From assembly GCA_018825665.1 (NCBI GenBank), contig JAHJEG010000017.1, forward strand, positions 62,001 through 126,000: a stretch of DNA of 64,000 nucleotides. Reading direction: 5' to 3'. The position numbers and the translations under genes are program-made. The notes beneath the pieces are model-generated. The model saw nothing but the letters and a program-made list of their open reading frames with translations. It was not told the DNA's origin and did no database searches. This DNA comes from a bacterium (lineage in GTDB: Bacteria; Campylobacterota; Campylobacteria; Campylobacterales; Sulfurimonadaceae). Below, one piece after another: positions 44,946 to 53,495 of this stretch (positions within the stretch are counted from its first letter, which is position 1; every line of letters begins with the position of its first letter).

Positions 44946-46673
44946 TTAACGAAATACCGTTCTCTCTACGGGCGGCTTATAGATAGAATCTTTTCCCTCT
45001 ATCGTCCATAACTGCTTGCTTAGAACCGATACGGCAGAAGAAAAGCTCTCACCTATGAGGTCTGAAAAGTCAGATTTCGGAAAAGATTCTTCAAGGAGTC
45101 TTTTTTCATTTGCGAAATTATCCGCTGCATCTGCCCCCGAATTCCTATTTGCCTCCAATGCAAGGCACAGGGATGATTGCAGGTTTGCCAGATACCACAT
45201 AGCAAGAAACTCCTCAGAAAATGTGTTTAAGACCTTATGGGAATATTCTTCAAAGTCGCCGCACCCGCTTTTCTCATACATAAGGATCATAAGGCTTAAG
45301 AGCTCATGCAGATGCTCAAGCGGCACCATAGCAAAAAGCATCCTCCCTACACTCCTTCCGTAGGAATGCTCTGCGCCTACAAATACCCGGGCACCCCCTT
45401 GCGTATTGCCAAAACTGTTTGTTTTGAGACCTATGAGACCTATATCCGTGTGCTGATGTCGTCCGCAACCCTTTGCACATCCTGAAAAACCTACCTGAAT
45501 CTTATGTTCATTTATTTTAGCCAATGGCAGATAGGATGTCTCATTCTTAATATTCCAAAATGAATAGGGGCAGAGACTCCCCGCACATGCTACCACCGTT
45601 GCACTCTCTTTTGGCGAGGCAAAGGGCACACCGGTATCTTTTAATCCAAGAAGATAGATATTTTGGTCGATTCCTATACGAATCTCAGCCCCATGCTTTG
45701 TTGCATACTCTGAGAGCTGTTTTATCTCACATGTGTTTATTCTCGCAAAATCTGTCTGATAACAATAGGCATAGGTGCCGTCTTTTAATCTTTCGTTTGG
45801 CAGGAACTCTTTTTTTTCCAGCATCGGGGTTCCGCGATTTTGGAGTACATTCTTGTATCTGCTTTGGATATGCTGCTTGAGAGCATCTATCCCTATCTCT
45901 TCTATCAGATAAAATAAACGGTTTTTTGAACGTGAGGTGCGGGAGCCGTAAAGATTGAAGGTTTCGACAAATGCCTTGAAAAAATCCAAAACCTCCCCGG
46001 TTTTCAAAAAAATATCCGCATCCTGTGCGACCTCGGTGTTTTTGCCCCCCATATAAACATTAAAACCGAAGCATTCATCTTTTTTTGCCAATGCAAAATA
46101 GATATCATTTGCAAAGAAGGATGTCACATTGGCTCTGTTTCCTGATATTCCGATAGAGATTCTTCTTGGCAGCATCCCCACATACTCGGGATTTTTTAGG
46201 ATATATTCCTGCATCTGCATAATGAGCGGATACACCTCTATCTCAGAATTTGCACCGCGGCCGTCATACACATCACTCACTATATTGCGTATGTTGTCGC
46301 CGAAACTCTGCCAGGTTGTGAGTCCGAGTGTGTTTATCTGTCTAAAGATATCCAAGATATTTTCCGATTCGAGTCCATGGAGCTGAATACCGCCTCTGGC
46401 TGTGAGAATGATATGAAGATTATATCTTATTGCCATATCTGAGATATGCGAAAACTGTTCGGCGCTTATCCTTCCGCCTGGGATGCGAAGTCTCATTGTG
46501 AATTCATCTTCCAAAAAATCAGTATTGAAAATACCGAAATCCTGCAGATAAAATCTGTCTCCCTCGCTCAGACTCTCAAAATCCAGAGTTTCAAAATGTT
46601 CAAAATACTCATAAGGACGCATTCTGGCCTTGTAGCGTTCACGTTTGTTTAATTGATTATCTGTCTCTTGCAT
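44946..46673 (-). CDS. nirA: Siroheme nitrite/sulfite reductase
   Basis: 575 residues of the ferredoxin-dependent nitrite/sulfite reductase family. Duplicated ferrite-like domains are present (LRIPGGRISAEQFSHISDMAIRYNLHIILTARGGIQLHGL; ISIGISGNRANVTSFFANDIYFAL). The coupled siroheme/4Fe-4S ligands are VACAGSLCPYS and GFSGCAKGCGRHQHTDIGLIG. Assimilatory nitrite reduction to ammonium is the likeliest role given the denitrification genes nearby; sulfite as substrate cannot be excluded. It has an FNR-like box and a -10 element upstream with class II spacing. Confidence 0.85.
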   Translation of the reverse strand: MQETDNQLNKRERYKARMRPYEYFEHFETLDFESLSEGDRFYLQDFGIFNTDFLEDEFTMRLRIPGGRISAEQFSHISDMAIRYNLHIILTARGGIQLHGLESENILDIFRQINTLGLTTWQSFGDNIRNIVSDVYDGRGANSEIEVYPLIMQMQEYILKNPEYVGMLPRRISIGISGNRANVTSFFANDIYFALAKKDECFGFNVYMGGKNTEVAQDADIFLKTGEVLDFFKAFVETFNLYGSRTSRSKNRLFYLIEEIGIDALKQHIQSRYKNVLQNRGTPMLEKKEFLPNERLKDGTYAYCYQTDFARINTCEIKQLSEYATKHGAEIRIGIDQNIYLLGLKDTGVPFASPKESATVVACAGSLCPYSFWNIKNETSYLPLAKINEHKIQVGFSGCAKGCGRHQHTDIGLIGLKTNSFGNTQGGARVFVGAEHSYGRSVGRMLFAMVPLEHLHELLSLMILMYEKSGCGDFEEYSHKVLNTFSEEFLAMWYLANLQSSLCLALEANRNSGADAADNFANEKRLLEESFPKSDFSDLIGESFSSAVSVLSKQLWTIEGKDSIYKPPVERTVFR

Positions 46674-46702
46674 CTTGTATAGCTCCCGTTTTACAAAACT
46701 AA

Positions 46703-46744
46703 ATAGTACAGAAACAATACTATACAGAGCATGATGTATGTCAA
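46703..46744 (-). promoter_or_regulatory. FNR-type box and -10 for nirA
   Basis: The minus strand reads TTGACATACATCAT (46744-46731), a TTGAC-N4-ATCAA-type dyad with one mismatch. TACTAT (46708-46703) is the -10. The dyad centre is 41.5 bases from the inferred start at 46696, the class II activator position. Confidence 0.6.
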
Positions 46745-46764
46745 CGCTTTTGTCGTTACACTGC

Positions 46765-47994
46765 TTATTCTCTCAGCTGGGATTCTCTTTCATCCTTAAG
46801 TCTCAATGAGAGCAAAAAGGCAAGAAGAAGTACCAAAGAGGTGATTGCATAGAGGATCTCATAACTGCTGATATGCAAAATCAATCCCCCAGCGATAGAG
46901 AAAAACATCCCCATAGATACGATATTCATCTGGAGTGCAATATAAAGAGGACGCTTTGGAGGCGGTGCTAAAATCAGGATTAGATTTCCTGAAGCTATGC
47001 GGTTTCCATCCGCCGCCGCCCCTACGAGAAAAAAGATAAACATATATTCATAGAGCGTATCAGCTCCAAATGCCGCTGCAATAGCCAGGAGATGCATACC
47101 TATGGCCAGATTGGCAGTGCGTCTGTTTTTTCCGCTGCCGCTCAGTCTGCCCCAGATAATATTACTCAGCATCGCCCCGACCATCTGCGTGGTGATTAGT
47201 ATCCCTATGGCGGCGGCACTCAATTCGATTTTGCTTTGTGCATCGAGGATAATAAAGGGCAATGCGATCAGATAAGCGTACGCCAGCAAGAATGTACTCA
47301 CCTGAACCTGCAGCTCCTTATCCGATTTTAGGGTATCCAAAGCATTTCGGAGAAATCTTTTAAAAGAATTTTCACGTCTTGCGACCTCTGTTTTTAAGGG
47401 CTCGTCCACGCTTGAAAAAGCCAGATATCCAAAACCCATCAAAAACGCACTTATCATAAAAAGATATCCGAAACTCAAAGGAGGCTCGAATACCTCAAGA
47501 ATAAGTGCGGCAAGAGAACCGCTGATGAGTCCTCCAAAAGCGGTAAAGAACTGTCTGTATGCCATACTCTTGCCGCGAAACTTATGCGTAAATATCTTCG
47601 CTATGATCTCTTTGAAGTAGATAGCCCCAAAACCGGCGCTGAAAGAGAAGATAAAAAGTCCCAATCCTATGAAAAAAAGCGTCACATCGGGATGGGACTC
47701 CCCAAAAAGTATGATTGCGACACCGATTCCAAACCATGCAAAAAAACGTATCAGAAAAACACGCCGCAAATAAGGCAGCATCCTCTCATAGCTCTGAGCC
47801 TGAAATGCCGCGAACAGCTGTACTATAATCGCCCCGCCCCGAAGCAAGGCAGCAAAAAGACCTACAAGTATCGAACCGCCGCCAAAGGCGTGTACAATCA
47901 GAGGAAGGATTGTGGAGGGTTCCGCAATCGTCGTACCGATTGAAAGAAAAAATCCGTGAAGGATATTTTTAATATGGTCGGAACGTTTATCCAT
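46765..47994 (-). CDS. MFS transporter next to nirA
   Basis: About 409 residues with 11-12 membrane helices; a Major Facilitator (GFFLSIGTTIAEPSTILPLIVHAFGGG, FKEIIAKIFTHKFRGKSMAYRQFFTAFGGLISG, LGRLSGSGKNRRTANLAIG region). It is not of the NarK type as far as I can see; the substrate is unknown, and nitrite or nitrate is only suggested by location. The ATG at 47994 overlaps the stop of the upstream gene in ATGGATAA; an upstream GTG at 48012 is less likely. It probably forms an operon with the TrpD2-like gene. Confidence 0.75.
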   Translation of the reverse strand: MDKRSDHIKNILHGFFLSIGTTIAEPSTILPLIVHAFGGGSILVGLFAALLRGGAIIVQLFAAFQAQSYERMLPYLRRVFLIRFFAWFGIGVAIILFGESHPDVTLFFIGLGLFIFSFSAGFGAIYFKEIIAKIFTHKFRGKSMAYRQFFTAFGGLISGSLAALILEVFEPPLSFGYLFMISAFLMGFGYLAFSSVDEPLKTEVARRENSFKRFLRNALDTLKSDKELQVQVSTFLLAYAYLIALPFIILDAQSKIELSAAAIGILITTQMVGAMLSNIIWGRLSGSGKNRRTANLAIGMHLLAIAAAFGADTLYEYMFIFFLVGAAADGNRIASGNLILILAPPPKRPLYIALQMNIVSMGMFFSIAGGLILHISSYEILYAITSLVLLLAFLLSLRLKDERESQLRE

Positions 47995-48883
47995 GCAGCA
48001 TTTCAAAAGCACTGTCTATGCTTTGGGCTTTTTGTGCAACAAAAAGATAAATAGCAGCGTTTAGTTTTGCCAGTTTAAGATATTCGTTTGATGGATTGCT
48101 CAACTGTTGCAAAGACTCCTCAAGCGAGATGCTCTCCCATGATTTTTTATAATTAATCCCGTAATATTCGGGATCGATAATGAACTCTTCCACATGCCCA
48201 CCCTTGGCAATCCACAACCTGCCCTTGCTGAAGAGTTCCGGCGTTCCCTCATTTCCCTGTATCAGCGCAAAATTTTTGTAACGCTCAGAAAATATTTCAA
48301 TATATTTTTTGACATAGGGTTTGTGAAAGACACCGGTGATGGCATAATCGCTGCCGGCAATGCGGGAGAGCTTTTCTATAGTATTAAACCCCGTTCTGAG
48401 TCCAAGCCGCATACGTATATCCGTGAGTCGGTGAAGCTCTTTAAAAAAATCTTTTCGGTCAAAGAAGTGGCAATTCTCACTCAGATCAACACGCGTGCAA
48501 ATCTCTTTTGTCGTAATGCCGTTTTTTGCAGGCTGAAGTTCATCCCCTATGAGAACCAAATGGAGGGCGGCATCCTTTAAAACCTCGGCCACAAGAGGAA
48601 AGATATAAGGGTTCTTTGCTTTTCCGTCAAAAGGATAGCCAAGTTCGATAGAGTTCTCTATCTTCTTGGGAGTGATATACGAATCACATGCACTGATTGC
48701 AGCTCTGAACTCTGTTGTTGTTTCGGGTTTTAGTCTCCATCCCAGCAAAAAAGCCGCAATTTGTTCCGAATGGATACTTTGGTCCAAAATCTGGCGCATC
48801 ATATCCTCAGCCTCTTCAAAATCCAAATCCCTGTTGCCTTTTGGTCCCGTACCGACCGCATGTAAGTACTTATGAAAATTCAT
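47987..48883 (-). CDS. ybiB: TrpD2/YbiB-like phosphoribosyltransferase-family protein
   Basis: About 298 residues resembling anthranilate phosphoribosyltransferase in fold: the helical N-terminus (LDFEEAEDMMRQILDQSIHSEQIAAFLLGWRLKPET) and the MRLGLRTGFNTIEKLSRIAGSDYAITGVFH segment. The catalytic glycine loop of true TrpD is replaced, as in the TrpD2/YbiB group, whose E. coli member binds nucleic acid. The ATG at 48883 follows AAGGCAAAACG; a start at 48916 is less supported. It carries a repeated 10-mer copy (48189-48198). Confidence 0.75.
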   Translation of the reverse strand: MNFHKYLHAVGTGPKGNRDLDFEEAEDMMRQILDQSIHSEQIAAFLLGWRLKPETTTEFRAAISACDSYITPKKIENSIELGYPFDGKAKNPYIFPLVAEVLKDAALHLVLIGDELQPAKNGITTKEICTRVDLSENCHFFDRKDFFKELHRLTDIRMRLGLRTGFNTIEKLSRIAGSDYAITGVFHKPYVKKYIEIFSERYKNFALIQGNEGTPELFSKGRLWIAKGGHVEEFIIDPEYYGINYKKSWESISLEESLQQLSNPSNEYLKLAKLNAAIYLFVAQKAQSIDSAFEMLHG

Positions 48884-48932
48884 CGTTTTGCCTTGTTTTT
48901 TGAGATGATATAGCAAAGTGCCGAAGGCTTTC

Positions 48933-48974
48933 TTGACATTTGTTAATGCAATAAAAAATCTTTTGCATTAGTAT
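48933..48974 (+). promoter_or_regulatory. Possible promoter with FNR-like box and inverted repeat upstream of DUF2249 gene
   Basis: TTGACATTTGTTAA (48933-48946) is a weak FNR-like dyad, and TAGTAT (48969-48974) could be the -10 at class II spacing. The same segment holds a perfect 8-bp inverted repeat TAATGCAA/TTGCATTA (48944-48951 and 48963-48970), a candidate operator over the promoter. Confidence 0.4.
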
Positions 48975-49005
48975 TGCAAAAATTATCTTTAACTAAAGGT
49001 TTATA

Positions 49006-49353
49006 ATGAGCTTATTACCTGAGAATGCAACAAAAGTAGATGTGAGGGGAGCTACTGTCGATTTTAGCACCTACGTAAAAAACGGTGTTACATACTATCA
49101 GTTTGATACATCTGCGTGTGTGCCTCCCGAACCTATGGTCAATGCTATGTGCGGACTACAACTTATCGACTCTACCGACCATAAGCTTGTGATGATCAAT
49201 CACAAAAAACCGATGGCTCTTCTGGAAAAAGTAAGTCAGAACTATCAGATTGATATCGAATATCTTGATGATGGGCGTATAAAAATGATTTTTACGCAAA
49301 AAGTCATTCAAACAGAACCGATACACACGGATGATACGGTCTGTAAAGGCTAG
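49006..49353 (+). CDS. DUF2249 domain protein
   Basis: 115 residues. The region from CVPPEPMVNAMCGLQLIDSTDHKLVMINHKKPMALLEKVSQNYQIDIEYLDDGRIKMIF follows the DUF2249 pattern: ppepm, a helix, a strand with the ...P..L motif, then a strand pair. DUF2249 proteins often occur with NO-related genes; their function is not established. AAAGG precedes the ATG. It is followed 11 bases later by the COX1-like gene. Confidence 0.65.
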   Translation: MSLLPENATKVDVRGATVDFSTYVKNGVTYYQFDTSACVPPEPMVNAMCGLQLIDSTDHKLVMINHKKPMALLEKVSQNYQIDIEYLDDGRIKMIFTQKVIQTEPIHTDDTVCKG

Positions 49354-49364
49354 TATCTTTTACA

Positions 49365-50603
49365 ATGTTCTCAGTAAACCGTGATTTTGCACCGCCGTTC
49401 AAGCTGATTGCGCCCTATTTTATTATCGGGGTGACACTCTATCTTGTAAGCACGCTCTTTGCCTTTAGCCTGGATATATCCGCAAGCGGATATATGGATC
49501 CCTCCGTCATAGCATGGGTGCATCTATTCCTGCTTGGCTTTGTGATGATGGTTATCCTTGGAGCAATGGCACAACTTATTCCGGTTGTGCTTGAGAACGG
49601 ACATTTTGCAGTGGACCTGTATTACATCATCTGGCCTTTGCTGCTTGCAGGAGCACTGCTTATGGCATGTGGATTTATCTACTCTGCTGTTCTCCTTCCC
49701 TTTGGAGGGCTCACTGTTCTTCTGGCTATGCTTATATTTCTTTTGGATACCCTGATGACGATTAAAAAGGTAAAAGCCAAACTGAATTTTGCGATGACAA
49801 GTATTATCATTGCCAATGTTTTTTTATTATCGGGCATAATCCTGGGCATAATCCTGGCACTTGGTTATGCAGGAATCATCAGCGTCAATTTGAATGAACT
49901 TGTAAAAGGGCATCTGTATCTGCTTGTGGGTGGATATGTAATTATTACCATCTATGGGCTCTCCATGGTCCTGCTGCCGATGTTTGGCCTCTCCCACCAT
50001 TTTTCATCACGTCCTATAAAAATTGCACTTTTTTTAATGACTGCGGCAGTGGTCTGTGTCACAACGGCCTCTATTTTGGAACTCTCCCTCTTGTCCTATA
50101 TCGGCTATCTCTTAGCCGCAGTATCCCTTCTCTTCTATCTTTACCAAAACTATATCCTGTACAAAACCCGCGCACGCAAAGAACACGATATCTATATAAA
50201 ATCCCTTTATGTGTCCAATGCCTCGCTTATTGCTTCTTTGGTATTGGGTGTTGTTTATATTTTTAGTGCTGATGAGACCTTGCTTTTTGCTATAGGCTGG
50301 CTGACTTTTACGGGATTTTTCGGTTTTATAATCACGGCGCATCTCTATAAAATAGTACCGTTTCTCATCTGGTTTGAACGTTTTTCGCCTCTGGTGGGAA
50401 AACAAAAAGTGCCTATGTTGGCAGACATGCTTCCACTCAAAGGAGCTAATGCACAGCTATATTTTAGTGCCATAGGTGTTTTTTTGGCTACATACGGTCT
50501 CCTTTTTGCCAGTAATGATCTTTTTAGATCGGGGATATCGTGTTTGTGTGTCGGTAATCTTTTTTTACTGCAAAATATAATCTATATAATAAGGTTCAAA
50601 TAA
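49365..50603 (+). CDS. Heme-copper-oxidase-like/NnrS-like integral membrane protein
   Basis: 412 residues with about 12 membrane helices. Histidines sit in conserved-looking helices: AWVHLFLLGFVMMVILGAMAQLIPVVLE, KGHLYLLVGGYVIITIYGLSMVLLPMFGLSHH and ITAHLYKIVPFLIW. This resembles subunit I of heme-copper oxidases/NO reductases and the NO-related NnrS family, but it lacks a full six-His core that I can recognise. A role in NO metabolism or heme/copper binding is inferred from context. It is coupled to the next gene by TAATG. Confidence 0.55.
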   Translation: MFSVNRDFAPPFKLIAPYFIIGVTLYLVSTLFAFSLDISASGYMDPSVIAWVHLFLLGFVMMVILGAMAQLIPVVLENGHFAVDLYYIIWPLLLAGALLMACGFIYSAVLLPFGGLTVLLAMLIFLLDTLMTIKKVKAKLNFAMTSIIIANVFLLSGIILGIILALGYAGIISVNLNELVKGHLYLLVGGYVIITIYGLSMVLLPMFGLSHHFSSRPIKIALFLMTAAVVCVTTASILELSLLSYIGYLLAAVSLLFYLYQNYILYKTRARKEHDIYIKSLYVSNASLIASLVLGVVYIFSADETLLFAIGWLTFTGFFGFIITAHLYKIVPFLIWFERFSPLVGKQKVPMLADMLPLKGANAQLYFSAIGVFLATYGLLFASNDLFRSGISCLCVGNLFLLQNIIYIIRFK

Positions 50604-50902
50604 TGCTCAATGAAGAAATAATATATCAGGCAATTGCAACTGTCATAGATCCAGAGGTTGGCTTCAACCTGGTTGAGATGGGTCTCATCTACGATGTAAA
50701 AATCATAGATTCATGCGATGTGGTCGTTACGATGACACTCTCTACAAAAGCCTGTCCTCTCCACCAGATGATAGTCGAGTGGGTTAAAGAAGCCTGCCAA
50801 AGGGTCGATGAGGTCAGAGAATGTGAAGTAAACGTGGTCTGGGAGCCCCAGTGGAACATCACGATGGCGGATGAAAATGTCAAAAAGGCTCTAGGGGCTT
50901 AG
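50603..50902 (+). CDS. DUF59/MIP18-family Fe-S assembly protein (SufT-like)
   Basis: 99 residues of the MIP18/PaaD/SufT family: AIATVIDPEVGFNLVEMGLIYDVKI, the VTMTLSTKACPLHQMIVEWV segment with the conserved Cys, and VNVVWEPQWNITMADENVKKALG. Members help mature Fe-S proteins. Its ATG overlaps the TAA of the membrane gene, so it is the third member of the trio. Confidence 0.88.
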   Translation: MLNEEIIYQAIATVIDPEVGFNLVEMGLIYDVKIIDSCDVVVTMTLSTKACPLHQMIVEWVKEACQRVDEVRECEVNVVWEPQWNITMADENVKKALGA

Positions 50903-50960
50903 GGCGGTATTTTTGAATAATCAGACCTGAAAAATAAAAGTGAGGGCGAATTCATTTTTT

Positions 50961-51002
50961 TTGACTTAAATCATGTACTCAAGAATATATATCCCTTATA
51001 AT
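50961..51002 (+). promoter_or_regulatory. FNR-type box and -10 for the Crp/Fnr regulator
   Basis: TTGACTTAAATCAT (50961-50974) is centred 41.5 bases before the start site implied by TATAAT (50997-51002). This suggests auto-activation, or activation by another FNR-family factor. The resulting transcript would carry a ~210-base leader before the regulator gene. Confidence 0.6.
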
Positions 51003-51029
51003 ACTGACGATGATTTATTAGGAGTTGTA

Positions 51030-51071
51030 ATGTTTGTTTTAAGATTTGAGCGGCATAGAACAATCCAATAA
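51030..51071 (+). CDS. Possible 13-residue leader ORF upstream of regulator
   Basis: ATG with AGGAG five bases upstream encodes MFVLRFERHRTIQ and a stop. It lies within the long leader of the Crp/Fnr gene. Its TTAGGAG site is complementary to CTCCTAA about 115 bases downstream (51141-51147), so the leader could fold to hide it. It may be a leader peptide or chance. Confidence 0.3.
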   Translation: MFVLRFERHRTIQ

Positions 51072-51218
51072 AAAGACAATTTGAAACAATTTGCCTCTCC
51101 ATCAAACAGTTTTGCCCAAGCAGCAGTTAAGGTTGTAGCCTCCTAAGCATTGCAACTTTATAAATTTAGACGATTCGACTGCTGTTTGGTCAAAATATTT
51201 TTACAAAAAGGCGAGAGC

Positions 51219-51860
51219 ATGACCGACTTGAGACATTTTTATTTTTTTGAGAACTTATCCGCCGAGCAGTTGGAAACCATAAATTCTTTTGCCATTCGCA
51301 GAAAAATGTCCAAGGGTTCCATCCTTTTTTATGAAAAAGAGGATCCAAAATCGTTAACCCTTCTTACAGAAGGCGTTCTCAAAGTTTATAAGACCGATCC
51401 CAAAAACAATGAAATCGTGATGCACCGTTTTACACCCACGGCCTTAATAGCCGAGATGGTAGTTCTAGAAGGTCTTCCCTACCCTGCTTCGGCCGTGTTT
51501 GAAACAGACGGTGAGGTTATTCAGATTGATTTTGAACGCTTCAAAAACGAATTTTTGTATAACTCCGATGTTGCCTTTACTTTTTTCAAATCACTTTCCA
51601 AGAAAATACGCTATCTGGAATCCGTAATTGCGCTTAATGTTGTGCTTGATTCCACTTCAAGGCTTGCAAAATTTATTTTTGACACAAACGGAACCGCACT
51701 GACACACTATAAACACTATCAGCTTGCAGAGCATCTGCATATGACACCCGAAACACTCTCCCGTGTCTTTAAAAAACTTCTTAAGCTTGATCTTCTTGAA
51801 AAAGATGTGAATAACTATAAGATAAAAAATAAGGAAGGCTTGCAGGCGCTTTTTGAATAG
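51219..51860 (+). CDS. Crp/Fnr-family transcription regulator (DNR/NssR-like)
   Basis: About 213 residues: cyclic-nucleotide-type beta-roll (KMSKGSILFYEKEDPKSLTLLTEGVLKVYK), dimerisation helix and a C-terminal winged helix (YQLAEHLHMTPETLSRVFKKL). The recognition helix has Glu, Ser and Arg in the E-T-L-S-R arrangement of FNR, which reads TTGAT half-sites. The protein has no Cys, so it cannot hold an FNR-type Fe-S cluster and fits the heme/NO-sensing DNR or the NssR group. The ATG at 51219 follows AAGGCGAG; a start at 51150 would add 23 atypical residues. Likely regulator of the nitrogen-oxide genes around it. Confidence 0.82.
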   Translation: MTDLRHFYFFENLSAEQLETINSFAIRRKMSKGSILFYEKEDPKSLTLLTEGVLKVYKTDPKNNEIVMHRFTPTALIAEMVVLEGLPYPASAVFETDGEVIQIDFERFKNEFLYNSDVAFTFFKSLSKKIRYLESVIALNVVLDSTSRLAKFIFDTNGTALTHYKHYQLAEHLHMTPETLSRVFKKLLKLDLLEKDVNNYKIKNKEGLQALFE

Positions 51861-51866
51861 CCGTTC

Positions 51867-51880
51867 TTGATTTATATCAC
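51867..51880 (+). promoter_or_regulatory. FNR-type box upstream of cytochrome c peroxidase
   Basis: TTGATTTATATCAC, one mismatch from TTGAT-N4-ATCAA. It is centred only ~32 bases before the ATG at 51906, too close for class II activation of that start. It could be repressive or mark a downstream start. Confidence 0.45.
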
Positions 51881-51905
51881 ACTTATTGAACAAGAGGTGG
51901 TTTTG

Positions 51906-52988
51906 ATGCATATTTTTATATTTATTTTATTGGGTGGACTCACGCTCAATGCTCTGACTTCGGATACTCTACGGGAAAAGGCGTTGTCAAAAGGGCTTAA
52001 ACCCGTACCGGCTGATTATGAAAAATTGCGCAAGATGGTTGATGATCCTGAGAATCCTATGAGCCCGGCAAAGATCAGACTTGGGAAAAAGCTTTTTTTT
52101 GACAAAAATCTCTCCAAAAACAGAGATATTGCATGTGCCAAGTGTCATGACCTCGACAAAGGGGGTGAAGACTCCATACCTACGGCTATCGGCCATGAGG
52201 GGAGAGAAAACCCAAGTCACCTCAACACGCCAACCATCCTCAACACCGCTTTTTCCAAACATCTCTTTTGGGATGCAAGAAGTCCAAGTCTTCAAGACCA
52301 GGCCAAGGGTCCGATGCAGGCCAGCTTTGAAATGGCATCCACTCCGGAACTGATTGTTGAACGCGTAAGAGAAAACCCCGATTATGCGCCTCTTTTTGCA
52401 AATGCCTTTGGCGATACAATTCAAATCAATTTTGACAATATTACAAAGGCGATTGCTGCCTACGAAAAGATACTGGTGACCCGGGCAGATTTTGATACAT
52501 TTCTAGAAGGGGATAATGATGCCCTAACGCTTCAGGCGCAAAAAGGCTTGGAACTTTTTATAGACCTTGGATGCAAAGGGTGCCATTTTGGAAGTGCGGT
52601 AGGGGGTCAAAGTATCCAGCAGTTTCCGCTTAGAAACTACAACAGTATCATTGATTTGACATCTGCTTACGATGATGTAAACAAAAAACGGCATGTTACA
52701 AAGATCTCTTTAAATTTCAAACTTTACCATCCCTACCCCTTTGAAAACATCGGAGGTTTTATGGGTAAAGACGGAGCTAAAAAATTCAGAGTACCCATCC
52801 TGCGCAATATAACACAGGGCGCACCCTATTTTCATAACGGCATTATTAAAGATCTCAGGGAAGCTATTTTTATCATGGGCAGATATCAGATAGGGGTGGA
52901 TTTAAATAAAAGACAGATTGATGCGATCGAAGCTTTTTTACAGTCACTCGAAGGTGAGGTGGTAGATTATGATTTGGATGCTCTGTAA
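51906..52988 (+). CDS. ccpA: Di-heme cytochrome c peroxidase
   Basis: About 360 residues, periplasmic, with a signal peptide (MHIFIFILLGGLTLNALTS). It has two c-type heme sites: IACAKCHDLDKGG (high-potential or peroxidatic order as in CcpA) and GCKGCHFGSAVGG. Family motifs include DKNLSKNRDIAC, TPTILNTAFSKHLFWDARSPSLQDQAKGPMQ and KFRVPILRNITQGAPYFHNG. It reduces hydrogen peroxide with electrons from cytochrome c. I use the ATG at 51906 (AGAGGTGG upstream). It stands just after the Crp/Fnr gene. Confidence 0.93.
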   Translation: MHIFIFILLGGLTLNALTSDTLREKALSKGLKPVPADYEKLRKMVDDPENPMSPAKIRLGKKLFFDKNLSKNRDIACAKCHDLDKGGEDSIPTAIGHEGRENPSHLNTPTILNTAFSKHLFWDARSPSLQDQAKGPMQASFEMASTPELIVERVRENPDYAPLFANAFGDTIQINFDNITKAIAAYEKILVTRADFDTFLEGDNDALTLQAQKGLELFIDLGCKGCHFGSAVGGQSIQQFPLRNYNSIIDLTSAYDDVNKKRHVTKISLNFKLYHPYPFENIGGFMGKDGAKKFRVPILRNITQGAPYFHNGIIKDLREAIFIMGRYQIGVDLNKRQIDAIEAFLQSLEGEVVDYDLDAL

Positions 52989-53000
52989 AAAGCCGCCCTC

Positions 53001-53393
53001 TTAATGGGCAGCTTTATCCTGAAGTTCTTCACGAATCGCATCTTCCAGCTCTAGGACATGGGTCTCATATTGAGAGTCCAAAGTGGAGTTGTCTTTCATA
53101 ATGACTATACGGTCTGTACCAAACGAGATAGTAGCGCTCGCACTCTTATCCCCAAGAATCTTCTCGGCTATAATAGAGGTTGTCTTAAACTCTATCATGT
53201 TCCATCCACTGCGTTCCCCCGCCTTTGTAATGGCATCATGCAGATTTTTGTCGGAAATATGAGTTGTGATTGGTATTTCATACCCGCCGCTCATTGAATC
53301 TTCCGGTGTTCCCCCAACATTTTTTCCGCTACAGCCTGCAAATAGAAATACAGATACTGTTGCAATAAGAGATATTTGCAGAATCTTTTTCAT
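53001..53393 (-). CDS. Small lipoprotein, hypothetical
   Basis: 130 residues with a lipoprotein signal (ISLIATVSVFLFAGC). The mature part is an alternating strand/helix domain (IPITTHISDKNLHDAITKAGERSGWNMIEF, ATISFGTDRIVIMKDNS) reminiscent of small periplasmic alpha/beta lipoproteins of Campylobacterota. Not recognised further. It is divergent from the small membrane-protein gene at 53496 and convergent with ccpA. Confidence 0.6.
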   Translation of the reverse strand: MKKILQISLIATVSVFLFAGCSGKNVGGTPEDSMSGGYEIPITTHISDKNLHDAITKAGERSGWNMIEFKTTSIIAEKILGDKSASATISFGTDRIVIMKDNSTLDSQYETHVLELEDAIREELQDKAAH

Positions 53394-53407
53394 TTTTTCC
53401 CCTTTTC

Positions 53408-53448
53408 TTGATATGTGTCATACCCATAAAACCGCTGAATGATATAAT
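53408..53448 (+). promoter_or_regulatory. FNR-like box and -10 upstream of small membrane protein
   Basis: TTGATATGTGTCAT (53408-53421) lies about 40.5 bases before the start implied by TATAAT (53443-53448). A second weak dyad TTGACATATCTCAA (53467-53480) lies in the leader. Confidence 0.5.
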
Positions 53449-53495
53449 AAAAAAAGTCGAAATGCTTTGACATATCTCAATAAAAAGAGCAAATA

